A model generated the notes under the pieces. That model had not been told where the DNA came from, made no database searches, and worked only from the letters and a program-made list of their open reading frames with translations. A stretch of 43,440 bases of DNA from Clostridia bacterium (lineage in GTDB: Bacteria > Bacillota > Clostridia > Christensenellales > Aristaeellaceae): contig JAFSCW010000027.1 of assembly GCA_017436605.1 (NCBI GenBank), positions 1 through 43,440 of the forward strand, read 5' to 3'. Position numbers and translations under genes: made by a program. Of this stretch, positions 25,033-33,400 are shown one piece after another. Position 1 is the first letter of the stretch. Each line of letters opens with the position of its first letter.

Positions 25033-25596
25033 TTATTCATCCCGCTCTGCGGGTTCATCCTCCCAGACGGCGACCTCGGGCAGGACGCTTTCATCCAGCA
25101 CGATCGTCCCCGCGTCCAGATCGACTTCCTTCACCACGCGGCGAAGGGCGGGAATCATCATCTCCCCGCGCGGCGTATCGAACACATACACATCGCAGAT
25201 GCTGTTGGGCGTCAGCACGTCGGTCAGCTCGCCGATCTCATTGCCCTGCGTATCCACGGCAGTCAGTCCCACCAGATCGCACACGAAGTTTTCGTCCTCG
25301 TCCAGGTCGATCGCATGCTCGCGGTCGACAAAGACCTGCACGCCGCGCAGCAGTTCCGCCGCATTGCGATCGGAAACGCCTTCGAGCTTCAGGAAGGCAA
25401 AGCCGTCGTAGGTGCGTCCCTTCTCCACGCGGACCTCTTCATATACGCCCTTTTTCAGCAGGAAAACGCTTTCAAGGCGGGCAAAGCGCGTCAGGTCGCT
25501 CGTCATCGCCTTCAGCTTGACCTCGCCCCGGATGCCCTGCGGCTTGACGATTTCACCGATCTGCAAATACTGCGTCTGCAATCTGTTCACCCTCAT
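25033..25596 (-). CDS. rimM: 16S rRNA processing protein RimM
   Basis: This protein of up to 187 residues helps late assembly of the 30S subunit head by binding ribosomal protein S19. The RimM beta barrel is recognised from QIGEIVKPQGIRGEVKL at the N-terminus, and the C-terminal PRC barrel from DLVGLTAVDTQGNEIGELTDVL and DVYVF...MMIPALRRVVKEVDL. The start is uncertain: the ATG at 25596 has no ribosome site, whereas TTG at 25581 lies 6 bases after GAGGGTG and gives a normal N-terminus. The gene normally precedes trmD and rplS, but here two secreted-protein genes follow instead. Confidence 0.93.
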   Translation of the reverse strand: MRVNRLQTQYLQIGEIVKPQGIRGEVKLKAMTSDLTRFARLESVFLLKKGVYEEVRVEKGRTYDGFAFLKLEGVSDRNAAELLRGVQVFVDREHAIDLDEDENFVCDLVGLTAVDTQGNEIGELTDVLTPNSICDVYVFDTPRGEMMIPALRRVVKEVDLDAGTIVLDESVLPEVAVWEDEPAERDE

Positions 25597-25620
25597 TTCA
25601 CAAATCGTTTACATACACAA

Positions 25621-25644
25621 CTGCCGCGCATCGCTGCGCGGCAG
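25621..25644. other. Perfect hairpin between khpA and rimM
   Basis: CTGCCGCGCA, loop TCGC, TGCGCGGCAG form a 10-base stem in the 103-base gap between khpA and rimM. Neither side has a T-run, so it is more likely an mRNA processing or attenuation hairpin than a terminator. Confidence 0.5.
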
Positions 25645-25699
25645 AGTATGTGTTTATCCGGCAGGCAGCCTGCCCCTTCATACGCCATTGTCCAGGCTA

Positions 25700-25927
25700 T
25701 CACAGGATCTCCACGAACACGGGCTTCTCGTTGCGGGCGGTCGCTGCCTTGACCACGGCGCGGATGGACTTGGCAATACGGCCCTGTTTGCCGATTACCT
25801 TGCCCATATCATCCGGGCCTACACTCAGCTCGATGATGACAGATTCCGGACCGTCAACGGTCTTTACCTGCACCTGATCGGGATGATCCACGAGCGTCAT
25901 GGCAATATAACGAACCAATTCTTCCAT
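25700..25927 (-). CDS. khpA: KH-domain RNA-binding protein KhpA
   Basis: This 75-residue protein is a single KH domain with GKVIGKQGRIAKSIR, the GxxG loop of the RNA-binding site. KhpA (YlqC) pairs with KhpB/Jag in Gram-positive bacteria and affects cell elongation and small-RNA function. It lies 27 bases after rpsP, which is its usual place in Firmicutes. The short length and complete C-terminus (PVFVEIL) are normal. Confidence 0.93.
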   Translation of the reverse strand: MEELVRYIAMTLVDHPDQVQVKTVDGPESVIIELSVGPDDMGKVIGKQGRIAKSIRAVVKAATARNEKPVFVEIL

Positions 25928-25954
25928 TGCTCAGCCCTCGCGGCGAAACGCCGA

Positions 25955-26197
25955 TTAGGCGATCGCGCCGGTCTTCTTGAGCAGGGCGCGAACGGTGTCG
26001 GTCGGCTGGGCGCCGTTCTTGAGCCAGGTCTGGGCCTTCTCCACGTCGATCTTCAGCTCGACCGGATTGGAAACCGGGTTGTAGTAGCCGATCTCATCGA
26101 CAAAACGGCCGTCGCGGGTCATGCGCTCATCGGCGACGACAACACGATAGAACGGCTTCTTCTTCATGCCCATTCTCTTCAGACGAATCTTAACCAT
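25955..26197 (-). CDS. rpsP: 30S ribosomal protein S16
   Basis: This 80-residue protein starts [20 protein letters not shown], the S16 signature, and continues [14 protein letters not shown] and [20 protein letters not shown]. It stabilises the 5' domain of 16S rRNA in the small subunit. The ATG at 26197 has GGGAGG 8 bases upstream; the longer reading to 26245 has none. It sits between ffh and khpA, as in most Firmicutes. Confidence 0.97.
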   Translation of the reverse strand: MVKIRLKRMGMKKKPFYRVVVADERMTRDGRFVDEIGYYNPVSNPVELKIDVEKAQTWLKNGAQPTDTVRALLKKTGAIA

Positions 26198-26283
26198 AAT
26201 TGTATCCTCCCTAAATTCTGATAAGATAGAATGTATTAACCACAATCTTTTGGATTGGCGGCGTCAGCGTGATGTTTCCCTGC

Positions 26284-27618
26284 TCAACGCATCGGGAACT
26301 TGAAGCGGCCTTTTCTGCCGCGCATCTGATTCATCATCATCTTCATCTGCTTCTTGGATTCTTCGAATTGACGAATCAGCTGATTGACGTCCTGAACGGT
26401 CGTTCCGCTGCCGGCCGCGATGCGGCGCCTGCGGCTCGCGTTGAGGACCTCCGGATGGCGGCGCTCCTTCGGCGTCATCGAGCGGATGATCGCCTCCGGC
26501 TTCTTCATCGCATCATCCGGGATGTCGATGTCGCCGATGTTGCTCATGCCCGGCAGCATCTTGAGGATGCCGGAGAGCGGGCCCATCTTCTTGATCTGCT
26601 GCATCTGGCTGAGGAAGTCGTCGAGCGTAAAGTCGGCGGTCTTCATTCTCTTGGCCAGGTCAGCGCTCTTTTCCGCATCCTCTTCGGAGACGTTTTCCTG
26701 AACCTTTTCGATGAGCGTGAGCATATCGCCCATGCCCAGGATTCGGGAAGCCATGCGCTCCGGATGGAACGGCTCGATATCGCCGAGCTTCTCGCCCGTG
26801 CCGGCAAACTTGATCGGCTTGCCCGTCACCGCGCGCACGGACAGCGCCGCACCGCCGCGGGTATCGCCGTCGAGCTTGGTGAGGATCACGCCGGTGACCT
26901 CAAGCTTCTCGTTGAACGTGTTGGCGACGTTGACCGCATCCTGACCGGTCATCGCGTCGATGGTCAGCAGGATTTCGCTCGGACCGACCGCCTCGCGCAC
27001 GCGGGCGAGCTCGTCCATGAGCGTTTCGTCGATATGCAGGCGGCCAGCCGTATCCAGAATCACGACGTCGTGCTGGCGGCTGCGCGCGAACTCGACCGCT
27101 TCCTTCGCGGTCTGAACCGGATCCTGCGTGCCGCGCTCGAACACCGGAACGCCGACCTGCCCGCCGACGACCTGCAGCTGCTTGATGGCGGCCGGACGAT
27201 AAATATCGCAGGCAACCAGAAGCGGCTTCTTGCCGTCCTTCTTGAGCCAATTGGCCAGCTTCGCGGACATCGTCGTTTTACCGGCGCCCTGCAGACCGCA
27301 GAGCATGAACACGGAAACCGGGGAAGAACTGTACTGCAGCCTCGCGTTGCTGCCGCCCATCAGCTGCGTCAGCTCTTCATTGACGATCTTGATGATCTGC
27401 TGCTGTGCGCTCAGGCTTTCCAGCGTTTCCTGTCCGACGCAGCGCTCGGTGGCTTTCTTGACAAAGTCCTTGACGACCTTGTAGTTGACGTCCGCCTCAA
27501 GCAGCGCCATGCGAACCTCGCGCATGACAAGCTTAACGTCTTCCTCCGTCAGCTTGCCCTTGCCGCGCATCTTTCCGAAGGCCTGCTGCAGTCTTTGCGT
27601 CAATCCTTCAAAGGCCAT
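26284..27618 (-). CDS. ffh: Signal recognition particle GTPase Ffh
   Basis: This 444-residue protein binds signal peptides on ribosomes and delivers them to FtsY at the membrane. The N domain (1-100) is followed by the G domain with P-loop GLQGAGKTTMSAKLA, LDTAGRLHIDE, TKLDGDTRGGAAL and the GTP-binding TKLD. A Met-rich M domain (about 300-444) contains MLPGMSNIG, the RxxRIAAGSGT helix of 4.5S RNA binding, and MKMMMNQM. It ends with GRFKFPMR. The ATG at 27618 follows GGAGGAG by 4 bases and begins 1 base after the ylxM stop. Length is normal. Confidence 0.98.
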   Translation of the reverse strand: MAFEGLTQRLQQAFGKMRGKGKLTEEDVKLVMREVRMALLEADVNYKVVKDFVKKATERCVGQETLESLSAQQQIIKIVNEELTQLMGGSNARLQYSSSPVSVFMLCGLQGAGKTTMSAKLANWLKKDGKKPLLVACDIYRPAAIKQLQVVGGQVGVPVFERGTQDPVQTAKEAVEFARSRQHDVVILDTAGRLHIDETLMDELARVREAVGPSEILLTIDAMTGQDAVNVANTFNEKLEVTGVILTKLDGDTRGGAALSVRAVTGKPIKFAGTGEKLGDIEPFHPERMASRILGMGDMLTLIEKVQENVSEEDAEKSADLAKRMKTADFTLDDFLSQMQQIKKMGPLSGILKMLPGMSNIGDIDIPDDAMKKPEAIIRSMTPKERRHPEVLNASRRRRIAAGSGTTVQDVNQLIRQFEESKKQMKMMMNQMRGRKGRFKFPMR

Positions 27619-27619
27619 C

Positions 27620-27958
27620 TTACTCCTCCTCTTCAGAAAGCAGCCGTTCCAGAATCTCTCTGGCCTGCTGCGCCTTTGCCCCGGGCGCATCCCGGAGCGC
27701 TTCAAGTCCCTCGCTCAGCCCCTCCGTCAATCGGCGATAGCGTTTGAGCAGGCCGAGCTGACGTTCGTAGCTTTCGAGCTGCTGCGCGCCGCGGCGAACC
27801 GCGTCATGCACGCCCTGACGGGATATCCCCTCCTGCGCGGCGATTTCCGAAAACGAGAAATCCTCCTCGCAGTACAGCGAAAGCAGCTTCTGCTGGCGCT
27901 GTGTCAGCAAAGGCCCGTAGAAAGCAAACAGCCAGCCGGTTTCGAACTTGCCGTCCAT
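27620..27958 (-). CDS. ylxM: YlxM-family SRP-associated helix-turn-helix protein
   Basis: This 112-residue protein belongs to the YlxM/p13 family, which binds the signal recognition particle RNA or Ffh in Firmicutes. The first 60 residues form a sigma-region-4-like helix-turn-helix with PLLTQRQQKLLSLYCEEDFSFSEIAAQEGISRQGVHDAVRRG. The C-terminal half is a long helix. The ATG at 27958 has GGGGAGG 7 bases upstream. It is the first gene of ylxM-ffh-rpsP-khpA-rimM and has a perfect sigma-A promoter. Confidence 0.92.
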   Translation of the reverse strand: MDGKFETGWLFAFYGPLLTQRQQKLLSLYCEEDFSFSEIAAQEGISRQGVHDAVRRGAQQLESYERQLGLLKRYRRLTEGLSEGLEALRDAPGAKAQQAREILERLLSEEEE

Positions 27959-28013
27959 CCGGATGCCTCCCCGCGCCTGTACTCGTAAAGTGTCTCAACT
28001 TGACAGCTCGATT

Positions 28014-28042
28014 ATTATACGATGATTCGTCAGACCTGTCAA
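28014..28042 (-). promoter_or_regulatory. Perfect consensus sigma-A promoter of the ylxM-ffh-rpsP operon
   Basis: TTGACA (28042-28037), a 17-base spacer and TATAAT (28019-28014) on the minus strand match the full consensus. A perfect 11-base-arm inverted repeat ends five bases upstream of the -35. Confidence 0.92.
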
Positions 28043-28046
28043 TAGT

Positions 28047-28072
28047 TTTGTCAAGCACTTTTGCTTGACAAA
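28047..28072. repeat. 11-base-arm perfect inverted repeat upstream of the ylxM promoter
   Basis: TTTGTCAAGCA, loop CTTT, TGCTTGACAAA. On the plus strand it precedes ATGGTTTTTTT, which gives a terminator shape, but no plus-strand gene leads into it. On the minus strand it lies between the GNAT stop and the ylxM -35, so it may act as an operator. Both arms contain TTGACA-like bases. Confidence 0.65.
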
Positions 28073-28073
28073 T

Positions 28074-28112
28074 GGTTTTTTTCTGATTTTTTCTGATTTT
28101 TTTCTGATTATT
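28074..28112. repeat. Tandem TTTTTTCTGA repeat next to the GNAT stop
   Basis: Three adjacent copies of a unit close to TTTTTTCTGA, with 10-11 base period, follow the inverted repeat and reach the GNAT stop codon. Read on the minus strand they are A-rich. Such AT-rich phased tracts can bend DNA upstream of a promoter. Confidence 0.6.
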
Positions 28113-28704
28113 CTGCGCTTCTGCGGATTTCTTCGAGCGCCTGCTCAAAGGCGCGCCGTACCTGCCCGGCCGGCAGCGCAGAAACCGGGAGAATCTGCGC
28201 GGGCGCGCCCTCCGCCGCGCGGCGGCAGAGCCAGACCGTGTCATGCCACGCGCCGAATTTCCATCCCGTCTGGACATGATGGCCGCAGCGGACAAAGCCC
28301 AGCTGCTCATGCATGGCGATGCTGCCCGCATTGGAGCCCGTGATGACTGCATAGAAATTGACATATCCCTGCAACTCCAACAGGCGCATCAGCAGCCGAT
28401 ACAGCGGTTTGCCCATGCCTTTTCCCGTTCTGTCCATACGGAGATAGACAGACAGCTCCGCGTTCCAGTCAAACGCTGCGCGCTCTGCCTGCCTGTGCGC
28501 ATAGGCATAGCCGATGATCCCGCCGTCCTCCTCCAGGACAAGATACGGGAACTGCGGCGCGATCTTCTTCATTCTTTCTGCAAACGCCTGAATATCAGGA
28601 ACGTCCTTTTCGAAGGTGATCGCCGTCTTTTCGATATAGGGCGCATAGACCGCAAGGACGCCTGCCGCATCCCTGTCCGGGTCTGCAAACCGGATCGTCA
28701 GCAT
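28108..28704 (-). CDS. GNAT N-acetyltransferase, phosphinothricin/methionine-sulfone acetyltransferase-like
   Basis: This 198-residue cytoplasmic enzyme should transfer acetyl from acetyl-CoA to an amino group. The start IRFADPDRDAAGVLAVYAPYI and TFEKDVPD, then AELSVYLRMDRTGKGMGKPLYRLL (acetyl-CoA loop) and NAGSIAMHEQLGFVRCGHHVQTGWKFGAWHDTVW, closely follow the PAT/MnaT group. Relatives detoxify phosphinothricin, methionine sulfone or methionine sulfoximine. The C-terminal 30 residues extend past the family core. It starts 3 bases after the EamA stop, with GGGAGG 8 bases upstream, so it is co-transcribed with the transporter. Confidence 0.92.
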   Translation of the reverse strand: MLTIRFADPDRDAAGVLAVYAPYIEKTAITFEKDVPDIQAFAERMKKIAPQFPYLVLEEDGGIIGYAYAHRQAERAAFDWNAELSVYLRMDRTGKGMGKPLYRLLMRLLELQGYVNFYAVITGSNAGSIAMHEQLGFVRCGHHVQTGWKFGAWHDTVWLCRRAAEGAPAQILPVSALPAGQVRRAFEQALEEIRRSAE

Positions 28705-28707
28705 GGC

Positions 28708-29643
28708 TTAATCCTCCCCGACCTGCTGGCCGCGGCCGACGATCACGATGCTCGCGCAGACCAGCGCGAGCGCCAGCGCATAACGCAGAAGCGGCACCTG
28801 CGTCCCGGGATCCAGAATCAGCGAAAGCACCACGCCGAAGATCGGCTGCAGGAACATGAACGGCGCAATACGCGAAACCGGGTTATACTTGAGCAGCACG
28901 GACCAGATCGTATACGCCACGGCGGAAACCAGCGCGAGATACAGCAGCACAGCCAGCGCCGCAAAGCCGTTGGGACGCAGTCTGCCGCCCAGCAGGAAGC
29001 CGGCGCACGCCATGATCGCACCGCCGAGCATAAACTGCCAGCCGCTGAGCGCAACGGGATCTTCCCGGCGGGCAAAGTACTTGATCGTTCCCGCGCTGCA
29101 TGCGCCCGCAATCATCGACAGGAACAGAAAACCTTCGCCCGTCAGCGTCATAGCGCCGCCAAAGCTGCCGCCGAGATTGACCACGACGATACCTGCCACG
29201 CCGACCGCGCCGCCGATCCATTTGAGCATGTTCATCTTCTCCGAGCGGAAGATATAGCTGGCAATCAGAATCGAGACAAACGCATTCAGGCCCTGGATGA
29301 TCGAGCCCTTCACGCCCACCGTATGCGCGACGCCGATATAAAACAGCACATACTGCGTGACCGTCTGAAGCATGCCGAGCTTGAAGACCATGTGGATATT
29401 CGCCTTTTTCGGGCGGACCAGCCTGCGCTGAATCGCGCTGGTGAAAAGGATCGTCAGCGCGCCGGCGAGGAAAAAGCGGCATCCGGCAAACAGAATCTGC
29501 GTTGCCGTCTCGCCGGAAGGGATCCCGAACAGACGGTATCCGAGATTGATGAAGGGAATGGCGCTTCCCCAGAGCATATTGCACAGAATCGCCAGCGCGA
29601 CCACGACTGGACCGCGGGCAAGCAGCGGCTGCTTTTCGTTCAT
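28708..29643 (-). CDS. EamA/DMT-family transporter
   Basis: This 311-residue membrane protein has ten hydrophobic segments in two EamA repeats, as is usual for drug/metabolite transporters that export amino acids and other metabolites. The first repeat includes CNMLWGSAIPFINLGYRLF; the second includes GGAVGVAGIVVVNLGG and FMLGGAIMACAGFLLGG. The ATG at 29643 has AGAGG 8 bases upstream; an ATG at 29649 is closer than usual. GNAT lies directly after it, so transport and acetylation may serve the same compound class; this is inference. The promoter near 29675-29702 is weak. Confidence 0.9.
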   Translation of the reverse strand: MNEKQPLLARGPVVVALAILCNMLWGSAIPFINLGYRLFGIPSGETATQILFAGCRFFLAGALTILFTSAIQRRLVRPKKANIHMVFKLGMLQTVTQYVLFYIGVAHTVGVKGSIIQGLNAFVSILIASYIFRSEKMNMLKWIGGAVGVAGIVVVNLGGSFGGAMTLTGEGFLFLSMIAGACSAGTIKYFARREDPVALSGWQFMLGGAIMACAGFLLGGRLRPNGFAALAVLLYLALVSAVAYTIWSVLLKYNPVSRIAPFMFLQPIFGVVLSLILDPGTQVPLLRYALALALVCASIVIVGRGQQVGED

Positions 29644-29674
29644 AACCATAACCTCTTTTATACGGAATAGAGTC

Positions 29675-29702
29675 AGTATAGCATGTTTCAGGCAAAATGC
29701 AA
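29675..29702 (-). promoter_or_regulatory. Possible promoter of the EamA-GNAT operon
   Basis: TATACT (29680-29675) lies 16 bases downstream of TTGCAT (29702-29697) on the minus strand. The -35 is poor, so the assignment is tentative. Confidence 0.4.
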
Positions 29703-29731
29703 GCGAGGCCCATGGATTTCGCCGTATCTTT

Positions 29732-29741
29732 ATGCTATACT
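29732..29741 (+). promoter_or_regulatory. Extended -10 promoter of the pseudouridine synthase gene
   Basis: TGC-TATACT ends at 29741, 37 bases upstream of the ATG. There is no clear -35. Confidence 0.5.
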
Positions 29742-29778
29742 TTAGGATCGACGATACACACCGGAGGCAGAAAATCAC

Positions 29779-30369
29779 ATGGACATCCTCTATCACGACA
29801 AAGACCTCGCCGTATGCCTGAAACCCGTCGGGCTTGATGCCGAAAAGCAGGTGCCCGAAGCGCTGAAAAGCGCCCTCGGCGGCGAAATCTATACCGTTCA
29901 CCGTCTCGATCTGAACGTCGGCGGCGTGATGATCTATGCCAGAACAAAGCCCGCCGCCGCCGCGCTCTCCCGCGCCATTTCGGAAGGCACGATGATCAAG
30001 GAATACGCCGCCATGGTACACGGCACGCCGCCGGAGCGGGGCGACTGGGAGGATCTGCTGTTCAAGGATTCCGCACGGAACAAGGTCTTCGTCGTCTCCC
30101 GCATGCGCGCGGGCGTCAGGCGCGCCCGTCTGGAATATGAGCGCATGACGGACGGCGATCCGTCCCTCGTGTTCATCCGCCTGCACACAGGCCGCAGCCA
30201 TCAGATTCGCGTCCAGTTCGCCAGCCGCGGCTTTCCGCTTCTGGGCGATCATAAATACGGCGCGCGGGATGCGTTCACCGCGCCGCGCCTGTTCTCCCGC
30301 CGGATCACCTTCCCCTATCGGGGAAAAACCCTCTCCTTCGAAGCCCTTCCCGACTGGGCAAAACCCTGA
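29779..30369 (+). CDS. Short RluA-family pseudouridine synthase
   Basis: This 196-residue enzyme should isomerise specific uridines in rRNA or tRNA. The catalytic motif is YTVHRLDLNVGG with D44; the later LHTGRSHQIRVQFASRGFPLLGDHKYG segment is the RluA substrate-binding region. It lacks the N-terminal S4 domain of many RluA/RluD enzymes, which makes it a compact form. The ATG at 29779 has GGAGG 11 bases upstream, slightly long. It is divergent from the EamA operon and ends in a strong terminator. The target uridine cannot be told from sequence. Confidence 0.93.
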   Translation: MDILYHDKDLAVCLKPVGLDAEKQVPEALKSALGGEIYTVHRLDLNVGGVMIYARTKPAAAALSRAISEGTMIKEYAAMVHGTPPERGDWEDLLFKDSARNKVFVVSRMRAGVRRARLEYERMTDGDPSLVFIRLHTGRSHQIRVQFASRGFPLLGDHKYGARDAFTAPRLFSRRITFPYRGKTLSFEALPDWAKP

Positions 30370-30417
30370 ACCGCGCTCCGCCCTGAGCCGGCGGGGCAGC
30401 CCTTCCCCGGTACAGCA

Positions 30418-30457
30418 AAGGACCTCTCCGCATGGGCGGAGAGGTCCTTGTTGTTTT
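30418..30457 (+). terminator. Terminator after pseudouridine synthase, also facing purL
   Basis: AAGGACCTCTCCGC (30418-30431) pairs perfectly with GCGGAGAGGTCCTT (30436-30449), loop ATGG, followed by GTTGTTTTG. The minus-strand side has only TTTGCTG, so termination of purL there should be weaker. Confidence 0.85.
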
Positions 30458-30466
30458 GCATGAGAT

Positions 30467-33400
30467 TTACAGGAAGTAGCGCACGCCGGATTCGAAGATC
30501 ATCTGATCCTTGTTGCCCGGGATATTGCCCGCCACATACTTGCCGATACGCTCGCTGTGGCCCATCTTGCCCAGCACGCGGCCATCCGGAGAGCAGATGC
30601 CCTCGATCGCCCAGTAAGAGCCGTTCGGGTTGTTCGGCATGCCGGCAGACGGAATACCATACTCGTCGCAGTACTGCGTGACGATCTGGCCATTCTCCTG
30701 CAGGCGGCGCAGCTGACCCTCGCGGCAGACAAAGCGTCCCTCGCCGTGGGAGATCGCCACCTCATGGACGTCGCCGATATGCACGCCGTTCATCCAGGGG
30801 GACTTGACAGAGGAAACCACGGTATGCACATGCGTGGCGGCATGGCGGCCGATGGTGTTGTAGGTCAGGGTCGGATCCTCCTCGCCGAGGGTACGGATCT
30901 CGCCGTACGGGACGAGGCCCAGCTTGATCAGCGCCTGGAAGCCGTTGCAGATACCCAGCATCAGGCCGTCGCGGTTATCCAGCAGCTCCATGATCGCATC
31001 CATGATCCTCGGATTGCGCAGCGCAGTAGCGATGAACTTGCCGGAGCCGTCCGGTTCGTCGCCGGCGGAGAAGCCGCCCGGCAGCATGACGATCTGCGCC
31101 TTTTCAATGCCCTTGACGATCGCTTCAACGGACTCCTCGATGCCCTTGGCCGTCAGGTTGCGGAAGATGAAGGTTTCCACATCCGCGCCCGCGCGGCGGA
31201 AGGCCTTCGCGCTGTCAAGCTCGCAGTTGGTGCCCGGGAAGGACGGAATGAACACGCGCGGCTTCGCGACGCGGAGAGCAGGCTTGTTGGCGTTGCGCGC
31301 GGTGTACGGCTTGTACGGCGCGACAGAATGCTTGGATTCCGCGGTCGTCGGGAAGACGGACTCCAGCGGCGCCGTCCAGGCCTTGCGCGCCTCCTCGAGG
31401 GAGACGATCGTGCCCAGCGCGTTGATCATCGGATAATCCGAGGTGAAGCCCACGACCTCCAGACCCGCCGGAACCGGCGCGCCGTCGGCCAGCTCGCAGA
31501 CGATGCTGCCGTAAAGCGGGAGGAACAGCTCGTCCTCGGAAACGCCGTCCAGGCTCACGCCGATGCGGCTGCCCATCGCCATCATCGTCACCGCAGCAGC
31601 GATACCGCCGCGGCCCACGGTATGAGCAGAGAGCACATCGCCGCGCTCGATTGCCTGGCGCAGCAGGTCATAGCGCATGAGCGCCTTGTCGTATTCCGGC
31701 ACAAGGTGCGCATCGACCGGCAGGCGCAGCAGCGCGATACGATGGTCGCCGCCCTTGAAATCCGTAGAGATGACGTTCTTGGCCTCAACAGCGCTCACCG
31801 CAAAGGAAACGAGCGTCGGCGGAACGTGAATATCCTCAAACGTACCGGACATGGAGTCCTTGCCGCCGATGGAGGCCGTACCGAAGCCCATCTGCGCGGA
31901 GAGACCGCCCAGCAGCGCCGCCGCCGGCTTGCCCCAGCGCTCCGGCACCTTGCCCAGCTTCTCAAAATACTCCTGGAAGGTGAGGCGCGCCCTGGTGACG
32001 TCGCCGCCCGCGGCGCAGATCTTCGCCAGGGATTCGGTCACCGCATAAACGGCGCCATGGAACGGGCTCCACTCGCTCAGGTACGGATCGTAGCCATGGG
32101 ACATCAGTGTCGCGGTCGTCGTCTCGCCGTCGGTCGGGATCAGCGCCGCCATCGCCTCGTTCGGGCTCTCGCGGTAGAGACCGCCGTACGGAGCGAGGAT
32201 CGTGCTCGCGCCGATGGTGCCGTCAAAGCGCTCGACCATGCCCTTCTGAGAGCAGACATTCAAATCGCCCAGCATCGCCAGCCACGCCTCGCGCACGGTT
32301 TTGTCGCGGGCAAAGTCCGGCTTCGCGGTCAGGTAGGCCTTTCCGGCGTCCGGCGCAGCGATCACGGCCGCCGCGTGCTGGGTCACGCCGTTGGTATCCA
32401 GGAACTCACGGGAAAGATCCACGATGGTCTTGCCGCGCCAGTGCATGACCAGGCGCGCCTCCTCCGTGACGACCGCAACCTGCGTCGCCTCGAGGTTTTC
32501 TTCATACGCCATCTGCTTGAAGCGCTCGACCATATTGCTTTCGATGACGCAGGCCATGCGCTCCTGAGATTCGGAGATCGCCAGCTCGGTGCCGTCGAGG
32601 CCTTCGTACTTCTTGGGCACGTTGTCCAGCTCAATCACCAGACCCGGCGCCAGCTCGCCCACGGCGACGCACACGCCGCCCGCGCCAAAGTCGTTGCAGC
32701 GCTTAACCATCTGCGCGAACTCCGCATTGCGGAAAAGACGCTGGATGCAGCGCTCCGTCGGCGGGTTGCCCTTCTGAACCTCCGCGCCGCAGGTGGACAG
32801 GGATTCAACGCTGTGCGCCTTGGAGGAGCCGGTCGCGCCGCCGCAGCCGTCGCGGCCGGTACGGCCGCCCAGCAGCATCACCGCGTCGCCCGGGGCCGGC
32901 TGGCCGCGGCGGACATGGTCGCGCGGAGTCGCCGCGATGACAGCGCCGAGCTCCAGCCTCTTGGCGACAAAGCCCGGATGATAATACTCCTGAACCTTGC
33001 CGGCCGCCAGACCGATCTGGTTGCCGTAGGAAGAATAGCCCTGCGCAGCGGTCGTGGTGATGCGGCGCTGCGGGAGCTTGCCCGCGCGGGTGCGGCTGTA
33101 GGGCACGCGCGGATCGCCGGAGCCGGTAATGCGCATCGCCTGATAGACATAGCTGCGGCCGGAGAGCGGATCGCGGATCGCGCCGCCCAGACAGGTCGCC
33201 GCGCCGCCGAATCCCTCGATCTCGGTCGGATGGTTGTGGGTCTCGTTCTTGAACATGATGAGCCACGGCTCTTCCTTGCCGTCGACATTCGCGGTGACGA
33301 CGATCGAGCAGGCGTTGATCTCATCGGAGGCGTCCAGATCGTCCAGCTTGCCGATCTTCCTGAGCGCCTTCGCGCCGAGGGTCGCCATGTCCATGAGGGA

